The position numbers and the translations under genes were made by a program. A stretch of 64,000 nt of DNA from Galbibacter sp. BG1 (GTDB taxonomy: Bacteria > Bacteroidota > Bacteroidia > Flavobacteriales > Flavobacteriaceae). The DNA lies in the NCBI RefSeq assembly GCF_013391805.1, contig NZ_CP058364.1, positions 3,539,501-3,603,500 on the forward strand, written 5' to 3'. Below the pieces are notes generated by a model that saw only the letters and a program-made list of their open reading frames with translations, was not told where the DNA came from and ran no database searches. The stretch's first letter is position 1; each line of letters begins with the position of its first letter. Below, piece by piece: positions 5,908 to 15,046 of the stretch.

Positions 5908-6624
5908 TTACACTAAATTATCTAACTCATTAACTCCCAGCAACCTCTCTGCTGTGAATCCCTCGGCGTGGTCTACCCCTATTAACCGACCCAAATCCCT
6001 AGCTCGGTAATCTAAACTATCAAAAAAATTTTTACTGGTAATTGGTGTTTCTGGTTCTTTACTTTTTGGATCAAAAAATTGAGAGCCATAAGCTTTTATA
6101 GCCTTCATTTTTATATCTAAAAATCCGCTTACGTTCACCACAAAATCAGGTTCTATATTTTTCCACTGTATGTAGTGATAAACATATTTTGGACGCCAAG
6201 CTTCTTGTGATTTTCCATCGATAGCCGTTTCAATTTTTATCAAACCACTTAAAAAACAGGCATCACTTACCAATTTACTTCCTTTTCCATGATCTATATG
6301 GCGGTCTTCTACGGCATTACAGAGAACGATTTCCGGCTTATATTTACGGATCATTTTTATTACCTCAAGCTGATGCTCTTTATCATTTACAAGAAAACCA
6401 TCTGCAAAACGTAAATTTTCCCGTACTTCTGCCCCTAAAATTTTGGCAGCCTCAGCTGCTTCTTTATCCCGTAATTCCGCAGAACCTCGTGTTCCCAACT
6501 CCCCTCTCGTAAGGTCTACAATCCCAATTGTTTTCCCGAGCTTAATCTCTTTTGCCAAAGTTGCGCCACAACCCAACTCAACATCATCTGGGTGCGAACC
6601 AAAGGCCAATATATCTAATTTCAT
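5908..6624 (-). CDS. bshB1: Bacillithiol biosynthesis deacetylase BshB1
   Basis: This 238-residue LmbE/PIG-L family enzyme removes the acetyl group from GlcNAc-malate to give GlcN-malate in bacillithiol synthesis, in the cytosol. The zinc motif is at the N-terminus (GSHPDDVELG, H11, D14), and a second metal/substrate motif R-H-I-D-H lies at 108-112. The RGELGTRGS segment (40-48) is typical of BshB1 rather than the more general BshB2. A good promoter (TTG, 19 bp, TACTTTTG) lies at 6653-6682 on the minus strand, so it can be transcribed independently of the upstream PLP gene 49 bp away, whose cysteine-related chemistry would fit the thiol pathway. Confidence 0.93.
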   Translation of the reverse strand: MKLDILAFGSHPDDVELGCGATLAKEIKLGKTIGIVDLTRGELGTRGSAELRDKEAAEAAKILGAEVRENLRFADGFLVNDKEHQLEVIKMIRKYKPEIVLCNAVEDRHIDHGKGSKLVSDACFLSGLIKIETAIDGKSQEAWRPKYVYHYIQWKNIEPDFVVNVSGFLDIKMKAIKAYGSQFFDPKSKEPETPITSKNFFDSLDYRARDLGRLIGVDHAEGFTAERLLGVNELDNLV

Positions 6625-6652
6625 TCTCTGTTTTGAATTTTAAACGATAGCT

Positions 6653-6682
6653 CAAAAGTACGGCAATCCTAATTTAAATCAA
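6653..6682 (-). promoter_or_regulatory. Promoter of bshB1
   Basis: Minus strand reads TTG (6682-6680), 19 bases, then TACTTTTG (6660-6653), matching the Bacteroidota -33/-7 consensus TTG-N17-23-TAnnTTTG. The -33 end lies within the last codons of the upstream gene. Confidence 0.7.
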
Positions 6683-7843
6683 TATACTATTGGCTTTAAC
6701 TTTAGAAATCGCCTGTTCAAAGTCGGCTATCAAATCCCTTTTATCCTCTATCCCCACTGATAACCTTAGGAGGCAATCATTTATTCCTTGATGAGCTCTT
6801 TCCTCGGCCGTCAATAAAGCATGGGAGGTTTTAGTTGGGGAAACAATGGTACTTTCCACGCCCGCTAAACTCATGGAAGGTTTAATAAGCTCTAGAGCAT
6901 TGGTAAACTGCAGCGGGTCTATATCTCCTTTTAATTCAAAAGAAACCATGCCTCCAAAACCATTCATCTGCTCCCGTGCCAACTCATAGTCGGGATGTGT
7001 TTTAAGTCCGGGATAATACACCTTAGCGATGGCTTCATTTTTACTGAAATATTTAGCTAGTTTTTTAGCATTTCTGTTTTGCGCCTTAACGCGTATTCCC
7101 AACGTTTTAATGCTCCTTTCCAACAACCAAACTGTATAATCACTTAGATTCCCTCCTAAATTCTTGCCAAGGGAAAAGATTTTTTCAATATTTTCTTCGG
7201 AAGCACACACGGCTCCTGCCAAAATATCACTGTGTCCACCCAAATATTTTGTAGCGCTGTGTATAACCACATCGATCCCAAAATCTATTGGATTTTGATT
7301 TACCGGAGAGGCAAAAGTATTATCGATCATAGAAACCAATTGATGTTTTTTTGCCAGGGAAGCTACCATTTTTAAATCGGTAATGCTTAAAAGCGGATTT
7401 GAGGGGGTTTCAACAAATATCACTTTTGTATTTGACTTTATGGCCTTTTCAAAATCGTTTTTAGACAATCCTTCTGTAAAAGAATATTCGATCCCAAAAC
7501 GTTCCAGCTCCTCTACAACAAAGTTGTATGTGCCCCCATAAAGGACTTTTTGCAGTACCACGTGGTCGCCCGCCCCTAAAAAAGCAAGTAAGCTGGTACT
7601 TACCGCAGCCATTCCGCTCCCAAAGATTAAAGCCGCCTCCGCGTGTTCCAGCGCCGCTAGTTTCTTGGCTAAAGCTTGCTGATTGGGGGTATTAAAATAT
7701 CTTGGATATCTCTTCTCATCAATATTTTCGTAGGCGTAAGAAGTGGACGTATAAATTGGGGAGACCGCTCCTTTGTAGACATTATCTGCAACTTCGCCAA
7801 TATGGGTACAGATGGTGTTTAATTTTAAATTCTTAGTATTCAT
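6674..7843 (-). CDS. Trans-sulfuration PLP enzyme (cystathionine gamma-synthase/beta-lyase family)
   Basis: This 389-residue Cys/Met-metabolism PLP enzyme (fold type I) carries the Schiff-base lysine in SATKYLGGHSD (K199), the cofactor-binding Asp in MIDNTFASP (D174) and the phosphate-binding GSGMAA (75-80). Family members make or cleave cystathionine or release thiols from methionine. Sequence alone does not separate synthase from lyase: the N-terminal substrate loop reads YPRYFNTPN rather than the more common Y-x-R-x-x-N-P-T. Length is normal. It is a single gene upstream of bshB1; a link to cysteine supply for bacillithiol is plausible but not shown. Confidence 0.85.
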   Translation of the reverse strand: MNTKNLKLNTICTHIGEVADNVYKGAVSPIYTSTSYAYENIDEKRYPRYFNTPNQQALAKKLAALEHAEAALIFGSGMAAVSTSLLAFLGAGDHVVLQKVLYGGTYNFVVEELERFGIEYSFTEGLSKNDFEKAIKSNTKVIFVETPSNPLLSITDLKMVASLAKKHQLVSMIDNTFASPVNQNPIDFGIDVVIHSATKYLGGHSDILAGAVCASEENIEKIFSLGKNLGGNLSDYTVWLLERSIKTLGIRVKAQNRNAKKLAKYFSKNEAIAKVYYPGLKTHPDYELAREQMNGFGGMVSFELKGDIDPLQFTNALELIKPSMSLAGVESTIVSPTKTSHALLTAEERAHQGINDCLLRLSVGIEDKRDLIADFEQAISKVKANSILI

Positions 7844-7953
7844 AATTTACGATTAGAGGAAGTTAAAATACCAATAAATCACCAAAAGCCTTAACTAAAC
7901 AAGTTAAAGCTTTGGTTATTTTTAAAATATTTTTGTAAAAAGTTACGATGGAT

Positions 7954-8334
7954 TTATAAAGCGAACTTTAAAAGCTTGGTTTTTCTAGTGAAAGGCTTTA
8001 ATTTCTTTTTCATGGACTTTTTATATTTTTTGAATTTATCCTCTCCCAAAATATCTTTGCCCTTCTTCGAAGTATTACTTTTTAAATTGGTTAAATCTGC
8101 AATTTTCTTTTCTTTATCCTTATCACTATTAAGAATATTGGAAACGCTGCTAACCATATCGCTATTTAAGTCTTTTAGTTCGCTAGACTGTTCTTCGGAA
8201 AGATCCAGTTCGTCTTTATCGAAGTCGTTCATGGTTTTTAAGAAATCTGCTTTCGGAAAATCTACTTGTGCCTCTACAGAGTTGTAAAATACTACCGAAG
8301 CAATAAAAGCTAAAACCACTGCTAAATTTTTCAT
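7954..8334 (-). CDS. Small secreted helical protein
   Basis: This 126-residue protein has a signal peptide (about 1-22, cleavage near VEA/QV) and a mature part made almost entirely of charged helices. A short LSEEQSSELKDLN segment and a Lys-rich C-terminus (KKYKKSMKKKLKPFTRK) recall the Spy/CpxP-like envelope proteins in composition, though no LTxxQ motif pair is evident. It is probably periplasmic. It stands alone between the PLP gene and ccsBA, reading in the same direction as both. Function not assigned. Confidence 0.75.
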   Translation of the reverse strand: MKNLAVVLAFIASVVFYNSVEAQVDFPKADFLKTMNDFDKDELDLSEEQSSELKDLNSDMVSSVSNILNSDKDKEKKIADLTNLKSNTSKKGKDILGEDKFKKYKKSMKKKLKPFTRKTKLLKFAL

Positions 8335-8453
8335 GACGTATACAATTAGATTAATAATTCTTTTATTAAAGATACGACAATAAATCTAGCACCTTGATAT
8401 TCATTTAATTATATTCTTTAAAAGAACCACTTCTACTCTATATTTTTTAACTT

Positions 8454-11400
8454 TTAGCTCTTTTTATACATTTGTTGATACCTCCAATAACTTACCGCAC
8501 CCAATACAATAACAAAAGCTACGGAATAATAAACAAATGTCGGCGTAATTACTTTATCTCCGCTTGCATAAGAATGAAGTCCCGCCAAATAGAAATTCAC
8601 TCCAAAATAAGTCATCATTATACTGGCAAAGGCAACAATACTTGCAAAACTGAATCCCCAACGTCCCCTGAGTCCAGGAACCAATCTCATATGTATCACA
8701 AAGGCATACACCATGATACTAATAAGGGCCCACGTTTCTTTAGGGTCCCATCCCCAATAGCGTCCCCAGCTTTCGTTCGCCCATTGTCCACCTAAAAAGT
8801 TTCCAATAGTTAACATCACAAGGCCTACTGTTAAAGCGAGCTCGTTAATTATAGTCAATTCTTGAATGCTTAATTCCATTTTGGCTTTGTTCTTCTTAGT
8901 TGTAAAAATGATTAAGAACAGCGTTACCACCCCAAGAATCATCCCCAAAGTAAACGGACCGTAACTTCCTACAATTACAGCCACGTGAATCATTAACCAA
9001 TAACTATCCAGTACAGGTTGCAGGTTGGCCACCGCAGGATCGAGCCAATTCATATGGGCACCAAAGAGAATAAAGGCAGTTACAAAAGCGGTAGCCGCCA
9101 CGGTAAGGTCACTTTTACGTGCAAATAACAATGCTAGACCCATGGTACTCCAAGCAACGTAAAGAACACTCTCGTAAGCGTCGCTCCACGGAGCGTGACC
9201 ACTTATATACCATCTAAAGCCCAGTCCTGCTGTTTGCAAGGCAAACATGACGAAAATGGAAACTTTACTCACCAATATAATTCCACGAACAATTTTGTTA
9301 TCCTTAAAAATTTGAACAATAATGGCCGTAAACATTACAATACCAACCAATAGGTACCAAATTAAAAGCTCTTGGAATATATTGACTTCATTGTATAAGA
9401 TTTCTGCTTTTATTTTACTATCCGATGGCATTACTTCGGTCCCATAATTCTTTTGGTTTTGCTTAAACGCTTCCAAAATCTTATCGGCTTGGGTGTAATC
9501 TCCAGTAGCCTTTGCTTGACGCAGCGTCATTAAATAAAAGGGAAGGGATTTATTAATGAAGTTCGCATACAACGAATCTTTCACCTTATAATCCCCTTTT
9601 TCATAATCGGCCGCGGAAATCCATTTATTGTTTTCACTGTTCGGTAACGGATAGATACGTAAAATATCCCCGCCGAGAGCCTGATTTATGAGTCCGAGTT
9701 TAAGATCAAATTCCTTAAATCCTTTTTGAAAACTATTGGGTACATTGGTAGCATAAGCCTCTTCCAAATAAGGTGCCAGCTTATAATTTACCCCATCAAA
9801 AAAGTCTACTGCCTTCACATATTTTTGATCCTTTGGAACATCGATAACCGTTCGTATACTATCATTTTTTGAAGTGATATAGATAAAATCCACATTGTAC
9901 CACAAACCCGGATTCTGAAGCATGGATAACAGCGCTTGATTGGCATCCATCCCTTCAAAAGTATTAGAAGAATGTAGCTTTCGCATCAATTCTGAAGCAA
10001 ATGTGTTTACTGGCTTCATACGACCTTCGCTATCTTGAATAACCAACGCCCCGAATTTGGCGGCATGGTCTTTATCCACAACTGTAGTTTTTAAAAGCGA
10101 GTCTACCTGTTCTTTGGAAGGAGCCGTAACATGCATATGCTCTTCCGTTTCCAATTGTTCCTCTTCTACCTGCTGATGATCGTGATCTTTCCTTTCACTA
10201 TGCATTGGTATATTTTGCGCAAACCCATTGAAAAGTGCAAACAAAACAATTACAGTGGTAAGTTTGGCCTTTTTAGCTTTCACTTTATCAAGCATACCTC
10301 CTAGGCTCTTAAAACGGGTTTTTCCGAAGAACATAATTCCCATAAGTCCGGCATATAAAAAGAAATAACCAATATAAGTAATCCAAGTACCCCAAAAATC
10401 GTGGTTTACAGATAAAATGGTCCCTTTTTCATCAGGATCGAAACCAGACTGAAAAAAACGATAGCCTTTGTGATCCAACACATGATTCATATAGATATGG
10501 TAATCAAACGAAGGATCATCATTTACGGTTACTTTACTTTCAAAAGAAGCATATCCTTTTTGTGTACCAGGATATTTTTTGGCAATAAAATCGTTCAGCG
10601 TGATACTAAACGGTAATTCCTTGCGAATGGAACCATAGGCCAAATGAAATTTTAAACCACCTACTTCAACAGTTTTCGGGTCCGTTAAATGTCCTACTCC
10701 ACCTAATAATTTAACTTGTTTACTTTCGCCATTGGTAGCGATATCCAAAATTAGACCATCTGGTTGATCTTTCACCTTAGTTTCTGATTTTACAATGCCA
10801 AATTCACCTTTAACTGTTTGGTCTGGGAATACAAACTGCATCCCTGCTGCGTTGTAAAGCGAACGGTACATAAGTGGTTGAACGCTGTCTTTTACGACCT
10901 CACCTTGTAGTTGGTCTGCCATACGCATAAAAGTTCCTTCAAAAGGAGATTGTAAAGTGCTGATAGTATCGTTAATGGTAATATTTATAGCACCTTCGGT
11001 AGGTTTATTATAAGCAAAAAGAATGTTATGGATACTGGAAACCTCGCCTTCCTTAAGGTAATGATCGTGTCTATTCCCGCCTCCGGCTTCCACTATCTTT
11101 AAATAGGTTTCTCCGTTTGGATTTTCTACCAATCCTTCCTCTGCACCATCGATAAAGCCAGCATAAGAAATACTGAAAGGCTGTCCGTTAAAATCAGATT
11201 TCCAAGGTAAAGAAGAATTAATAGCTTCTTGGGTAACCATTATTTCGTCTTGAAGCGATTTACGTTTAGGCTCTCCGTCTATTTCTCCGTCTACAAAAGC
11301 AGAAACATATTTCTTTTGCGTTAAAATATAATCGGTGGTTGCTCCCTCACGTATAGGCATTGCCCCTTCGTAACCAATATAGCGGGTTACAAAAGCCCCG

Positions 11401-11672
11401 AAAATAATTAAGATAAAAGACAGGTGTAACAGGAGCACTGGCCACTGCTCTTTTGTAAAAAGGCGGTATCGCTTAATGTTCCCCAAAAAGTTAATCATAA
11501 ACAACAGCATAATAACTTCAAACCACCAAGTATTGTAAATCCAAATCTTGGATGTTTCTGTGCTATACCAGGTTTCTATTAAGGTACCAAATGCCATGGC
11601 TGTTGCAAAAACAACAAAAAGAATAGCCATTAAACGTGTAGAGAACAAAACTTTTTTTAGGGAATCTAACAT
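8454..11672 (-). CDS. ccsA: Fused ResB-CcsA cytochrome c biogenesis protein
   Basis: This 1072-residue membrane protein joins a ResB/CcsB-like half (N-terminal membrane helices at about 12-100, a long periplasmic domain, a helix near 410-440) to a CcsA half. The CcsA half has a cluster of helices from about 760 on and the haem-handling WWD-type motif W-G-x-x-W-G-W-D-P-K-E at about 965-978. This System II machine exports haem and attaches it to apocytochrome c outside the membrane. A His-rich stretch (about 490-515; HSERKDHDHQQ, EEHMHVTAP) in the connecting segment could bind metal or haem. It is transcribed alone; a -7-like box TATTTTTG lies at 11718-11711. Length is as expected for the Bacteroidota fusion. 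Confidence 0.92.
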   Translation of the reverse strand: MLDSLKKVLFSTRLMAILFVVFATAMAFGTLIETWYSTETSKIWIYNTWWFEVIMLLFMINFLGNIKRYRLFTKEQWPVLLLHLSFILIIFGAFVTRYIGYEGAMPIREGATTDYILTQKKYVSAFVDGEIDGEPKRKSLQDEIMVTQEAINSSLPWKSDFNGQPFSISYAGFIDGAEEGLVENPNGETYLKIVEAGGGNRHDHYLKEGEVSSIHNILFAYNKPTEGAINITINDTISTLQSPFEGTFMRMADQLQGEVVKDSVQPLMYRSLYNAAGMQFVFPDQTVKGEFGIVKSETKVKDQPDGLILDIATNGESKQVKLLGGVGHLTDPKTVEVGGLKFHLAYGSIRKELPFSITLNDFIAKKYPGTQKGYASFESKVTVNDDPSFDYHIYMNHVLDHKGYRFFQSGFDPDEKGTILSVNHDFWGTWITYIGYFFLYAGLMGIMFFGKTRFKSLGGMLDKVKAKKAKLTTVIVLFALFNGFAQNIPMHSERKDHDHQQVEEEQLETEEHMHVTAPSKEQVDSLLKTTVVDKDHAAKFGALVIQDSEGRMKPVNTFASELMRKLHSSNTFEGMDANQALLSMLQNPGLWYNVDFIYITSKNDSIRTVIDVPKDQKYVKAVDFFDGVNYKLAPYLEEAYATNVPNSFQKGFKEFDLKLGLINQALGGDILRIYPLPNSENNKWISAADYEKGDYKVKDSLYANFINKSLPFYLMTLRQAKATGDYTQADKILEAFKQNQKNYGTEVMPSDSKIKAEILYNEVNIFQELLIWYLLVGIVMFTAIIVQIFKDNKIVRGIILVSKVSIFVMFALQTAGLGFRWYISGHAPWSDAYESVLYVAWSTMGLALLFARKSDLTVAATAFVTAFILFGAHMNWLDPAVANLQPVLDSYWLMIHVAVIVGSYGPFTLGMILGVVTLFLIIFTTKKNKAKMELSIQELTIINELALTVGLVMLTIGNFLGGQWANESWGRYWGWDPKETWALISIMVYAFVIHMRLVPGLRGRWGFSFASIVAFASIMMTYFGVNFYLAGLHSYASGDKVITPTFVYYSVAFVIVLGAVSYWRYQQMYKKS

Positions 11673-11710
11673 CAGTATATATTGTGAATTACCAATTGAA
11701 TTTCAGAGCG

Positions 11711-11718
11711 CAAAAATA
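11711..11718 (-). promoter_or_regulatory. Likely -7 box of the ccsA-type gene
   Basis: The minus strand reads TATTTTTG, matching TAnnTTTG, 38 bp before the start codon. No clear TTG element is seen at the expected distance. Confidence 0.4.
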
Positions 11719-11886
11719 AGGCGTTTTTATTATTTTTCACGTTAAATTAGGATTTTATTGGGAGGGTTTAAAACGACCTTTATATTAGTTTAAGAATTCT
11801 AGGTTAAATTCAATATTGTGGGATTTAGAAAAAATTATTTTTAATGCATCCAGCGATACTTCAGTTCAAAAAAACAAGTAATAGTT

Positions 11887-12015
11887 TTAACATGCCAAGT
11901 GAACCGATTCTACTTCTTTTCGTTTTTTAACACGTCCTGCAGCATACTCTTTTCCCTGTTCCCGCCGCTGTGCCATAAGGTTTTTGCTGAAATACAAGGA
12001 GTTTTCGGTAAGTCG
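11887..12015 (-). pseudogene. Remnant of a patatin-like phospholipase gene (C-terminus only)
   Basis: Translating the minus strand from 12015 to a TAA at 11887 gives RLTENSLYFSKNLMA, then EQGKEYAAGRVK. This matches almost residue for residue the last ~42 residues of the intact patatin at 15047-15964 (RLTENSLYFNKDLMA, EQGKEYAAERVK). Upstream of the Arg the similarity stops abruptly and no start, GGGxxG or GxSxG motif exists. It is therefore a broken third copy, left by deletion or by an aborted duplication. The rest of the 11673-12248 spacer holds no gene that I can support. Confidence 0.85.
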
Positions 12016-12248
12016 TCTTTTTAATGATATGCCAGCGAAGTTCAGAAGGAAACTGATTCCCAAATCAGTCTACACTTAAGGGCAAAAGCCCCTCATTCTT
12101 AAGGAATAACCCTTATAATCGGTTAATTGATATAATTCAACCCGTTTTCAAACCAACCCTATGTGATTTTTAACTACTTTTAAATAACCATTTCCTACAG
12201 TTTCATAGACTTGCTCTTTTGTTTTGTAACCAATCAAACAATTAAATT

Positions 12249-14426
12249 ATGAAAAAGTACAGTTTATGGTGCTTCCTATTTGTTAGCACAATTCTCGTAG
12301 CCCAAGATCCAGTTAAACCAGAAAAAACTCCTGAAAAGGTTGTAACAGACGAGTATTTCGGTCAAAAAATTGATGATCCCTATCGCTATCTAGAAAATTT
12401 AGACGACCCCAATGTTATCTCTTGGATGAAAGATAATGCCAATTACGCTGAAGCAGTATTAAATAAAATCCCAGGTAAGCAAAAGTTAAATGATGAAATG
12501 TTGGCTTTGATAAATAGAAAGGATGCCAACATCTATAATGTAAATATTACGAATAACAATCATTATTTTTATTTAAAGCAACTACCGGAAGATGAAACCG
12601 GGAAACTCTTTTACCGCAACGGCTATAAAGGGGAAGAAAAGTTTTTGTTCGATCCTTTATCTTATAAAAAGGATTCTGGTTTAACCTACACAATTTCATC
12701 CCTATCACCCAATATTGATGGAACTTTGGTTTCTGTAGAGTTAGCGCCCAACGGTTCTGAAACTGGAGAGATGTTTGTATTAAACCTTAAGGGAGAGAAA
12801 GTTTCTCAAACTATTGAACCTGTTTGGGGCATTGGCCCATCATGGTTGGAAGATGGTCAGCATTTTTTGTATACTCCCATGAATTCTTCAGATGTAACCG
12901 CTCCGAATAGGGAAACAAACACCAAAGTGAGACTTCATAAATTAGGAACCGATCCCAGTATTGACGCAGACGTTTTTTCAGCGGAAAACAATCCAGAACT
13001 AAATATAGAGCCAAAAGAAATACCTATTGTATTTTACGAGCCCGATTCGAAGTTGTATATAGCCGTTGTGGTTACGGTAGACAAAAGCTATAAAATTTAT
13101 GCCAAACGTTCTTTAGAGTCCAAAGGTACACCATGGAAACCCCTTGCCATGAAAGAGGACCAAGTATCGGATTTCTTTTTGACAGAGAATGCTATTTACT
13201 ATCAAACCTTTAAAAATGCTTCTAATTTTAAAATTTTAAAATCTTCCTTGGAAAACCCGGCTATTTCCATGGCCAAAGAAATAGTTCCGCAGCCGAAGAC
13301 AGGAGTTCTTGTAAATTTTGCTGTTAACAAAAGCGGACTTTACTATGTTGTCAACTCCAACGGGGTTGAAGCAAAAGTTTACTTTAAGCCTTCCGGAAGC
13401 ACGGAAACAAAAGAATTAAAGCTTCCTTTTACTGCTGGAAACGCCTCTTTATATGCTTGGGATAGCAAGGAAAAGGATGTTTTTGTAAATATAAGCGGAT
13501 GGACTTCTCCAGAGAAAAGATACCGCTATTCCCCTGATAGTAATTCTTTTATAGCAGAACCATTATCGAGCGAAGTAAAATATCCTGAACTGGAAGATTT
13601 AACAGTAAAAGAAGTAATGATACCCTCTCACGATGGAGTGAAAGTTCCCGTTTCTATTATTTACAATAAAAAAATTAAAATGAGTGGAAAAAATCCTGCA
13701 GTTATTTATGGCTACGGAGCTTATGGAATATCGATGAATCCATTTTTTAGTCCGGTAATCCTTGCTTATACCCTACACGGAGGAATTATGGTAGTTCCAC
13801 ACGTAAGAGGTGGTGGAGAATTGGGTGATGAATGGCATATGGCAGGACAAAAACTTACTAAACCCAACACATGGAAGGATGCTATTGCAACGGCAGAGTA
13901 TTTAATTAAAGAAAAGTACACTTCCAAAGAAAAACTTTCCATTTGGTCTGCCAGTGCAGGTGGTATTTTTGTAGGTAGAGCCATTACCGAACGTCCAGAC
14001 CTTTTTGTAGCTGCCTGCCCCGAAGTTGGATGCATGAATACCATCCGGGGAGAGGATTCGCCCAATGGACCAGTTAATATTCCTGAGTTTGGTACTGTTA
14101 AAGATCCAGATGAATTTAAAGGACTTTTAGAAATGGATTCTTATCATCACCTTGAAAAAGGCACTAAATATCCAGCTACCTTAATTACAGCAGGTATCAA
14201 CGATCCCCGTGTGATTGCTTGGCAACCAGCAAAATTTGCTGCTAAAATGCAAGCTGACAATGCTTCTGATAAACCTATTTTATTTTTAACAGACTTTGAA
14301 GGAGGGCACGGTATGGGCGACACAAAATCACAAGCAATTGAATCTCTTTCAGGTATTTTATCATTTTTCTATTGGCAATCTGGACATCCAGAATTCCAGC
14401 CTGAAAAGGCAATAACTGATAATTAA
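12249..14426 (+). CDS. Secreted prolyl oligopeptidase (S9A family)
   Basis: This 725-residue serine peptidase cleaves short peptides after proline. A signal peptide (about 1-18, ending LVAQ) sends it to the periplasm. An N-terminal segment (DPYRYLENLDDPNV) precedes the seven-bladed propeller (about 75-430), and the alpha/beta-hydrolase domain closes the protein. The catalytic triad is visible: Ser569 in WSASAGG, Asp652 in GINDPR and His687 in EGGHGMGD. The family-specific VPHVRGGGELGDEWH segment is present. Length is usual for the family. The lipocalin-like gene follows 43 bp downstream, so the two may be cotranscribed. Confidence 0.93.
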   Translation: MKKYSLWCFLFVSTILVAQDPVKPEKTPEKVVTDEYFGQKIDDPYRYLENLDDPNVISWMKDNANYAEAVLNKIPGKQKLNDEMLALINRKDANIYNVNITNNNHYFYLKQLPEDETGKLFYRNGYKGEEKFLFDPLSYKKDSGLTYTISSLSPNIDGTLVSVELAPNGSETGEMFVLNLKGEKVSQTIEPVWGIGPSWLEDGQHFLYTPMNSSDVTAPNRETNTKVRLHKLGTDPSIDADVFSAENNPELNIEPKEIPIVFYEPDSKLYIAVVVTVDKSYKIYAKRSLESKGTPWKPLAMKEDQVSDFFLTENAIYYQTFKNASNFKILKSSLENPAISMAKEIVPQPKTGVLVNFAVNKSGLYYVVNSNGVEAKVYFKPSGSTETKELKLPFTAGNASLYAWDSKEKDVFVNISGWTSPEKRYRYSPDSNSFIAEPLSSEVKYPELEDLTVKEVMIPSHDGVKVPVSIIYNKKIKMSGKNPAVIYGYGAYGISMNPFFSPVILAYTLHGGIMVVPHVRGGGELGDEWHMAGQKLTKPNTWKDAIATAEYLIKEKYTSKEKLSIWSASAGGIFVGRAITERPDLFVAACPEVGCMNTIRGEDSPNGPVNIPEFGTVKDPDEFKGLLEMDSYHHLEKGTKYPATLITAGINDPRVIAWQPAKFAAKMQADNASDKPILFLTDFEGGHGMGDTKSQAIESLSGILSFFYWQSGHPEFQPEKAITDN

Positions 14427-14469
14427 ATAACATAAGTAGATACGAAGTATAACATTCCAAATAAAACAT

Positions 14470-14835
14470 ATGAAAACGTTACTAATTATTGCGTGTTGCT
14501 TTTTCTTCCTTACAGTCAACGCCCAAGCTGATAAAGAAATTGTAGGCAAATGGAAACTGGTAAAATTCACCAAGCCCAGCGGTAAAGAGAAAGCAATTAA
14601 AAAAGAGTTTGGAAGTGGAGAAGTATATCAAATATTTGAAGCAAATCATGATTTTAAAAGCACCATCGGAAATAAAGAATATTCTGGGACTTGGAAAATA
14701 GTCAAAAATGGGCAAGAACTTCAAATCGATACAGGATCCGGACCCTTAAAATTTAAACTAGTTTATATGGATGCCGAAAAAAGAACCATCTCCAACGGGA
14801 TGCTAGGTACATTGGATTATGTAAAGGTGGAGTGA
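14470..14835 (+). CDS. Secreted lipocalin-like protein
   Basis: This 121-residue protein has a signal peptide (about 1-19, ending VNAQ) and a compact beta-rich domain starting with the lipocalin-like signature I-V-G-K-W-K-L-V (about 24-31). A later S-G-T-W-K-I-V strand follows, as in the small bacterial lipocalin-like family. Such proteins bind hydrophobic ligands or serve structural roles in the envelope; the ligand is unknown. It follows the oligopeptidase in the same direction. A hairpin at 14996-15030 probably ends the transcript. Confidence 0.75.
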   Translation: MKTLLIIACCFFFLTVNAQADKEIVGKWKLVKFTKPSGKEKAIKKEFGSGEVYQIFEANHDFKSTIGNKEYSGTWKIVKNGQELQIDTGSGPLKFKLVYMDAEKRTISNGMLGTLDYVKVE

Positions 14836-14995
14836 CGCTTAGTCATTAAATGTAAAAAGGAGCCTTCAACGCAAGATGATTGCTTAGGCCTTGCCTTAGA
14901 TATATTGAAGTTGAAACTAATTTTAAAAATTCATTCCAAGCCACAGTAAACATAGGGTATTGCGCTTGTCTAATGTTTAGAAAATTTTACTCTAT

Positions 14996-15030
14996 AAGGT
15001 TAGGCTACTCATTTTGGGTAGCTTAACCTT
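14996..15030. terminator. Hairpin between converging genes
   Basis: AAGGTTA-g-GCTAC (from 14996) pairs with GTAGC-t-TAACCTT (to 15030) around a short loop, with T-rich sequence after it on the plus strand. It lies between the converging lipocalin-like and patatin genes and can serve as a shared terminator. Confidence 0.6.
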
Positions 15031-15046
15031 TTAATTTTATCTAGAT

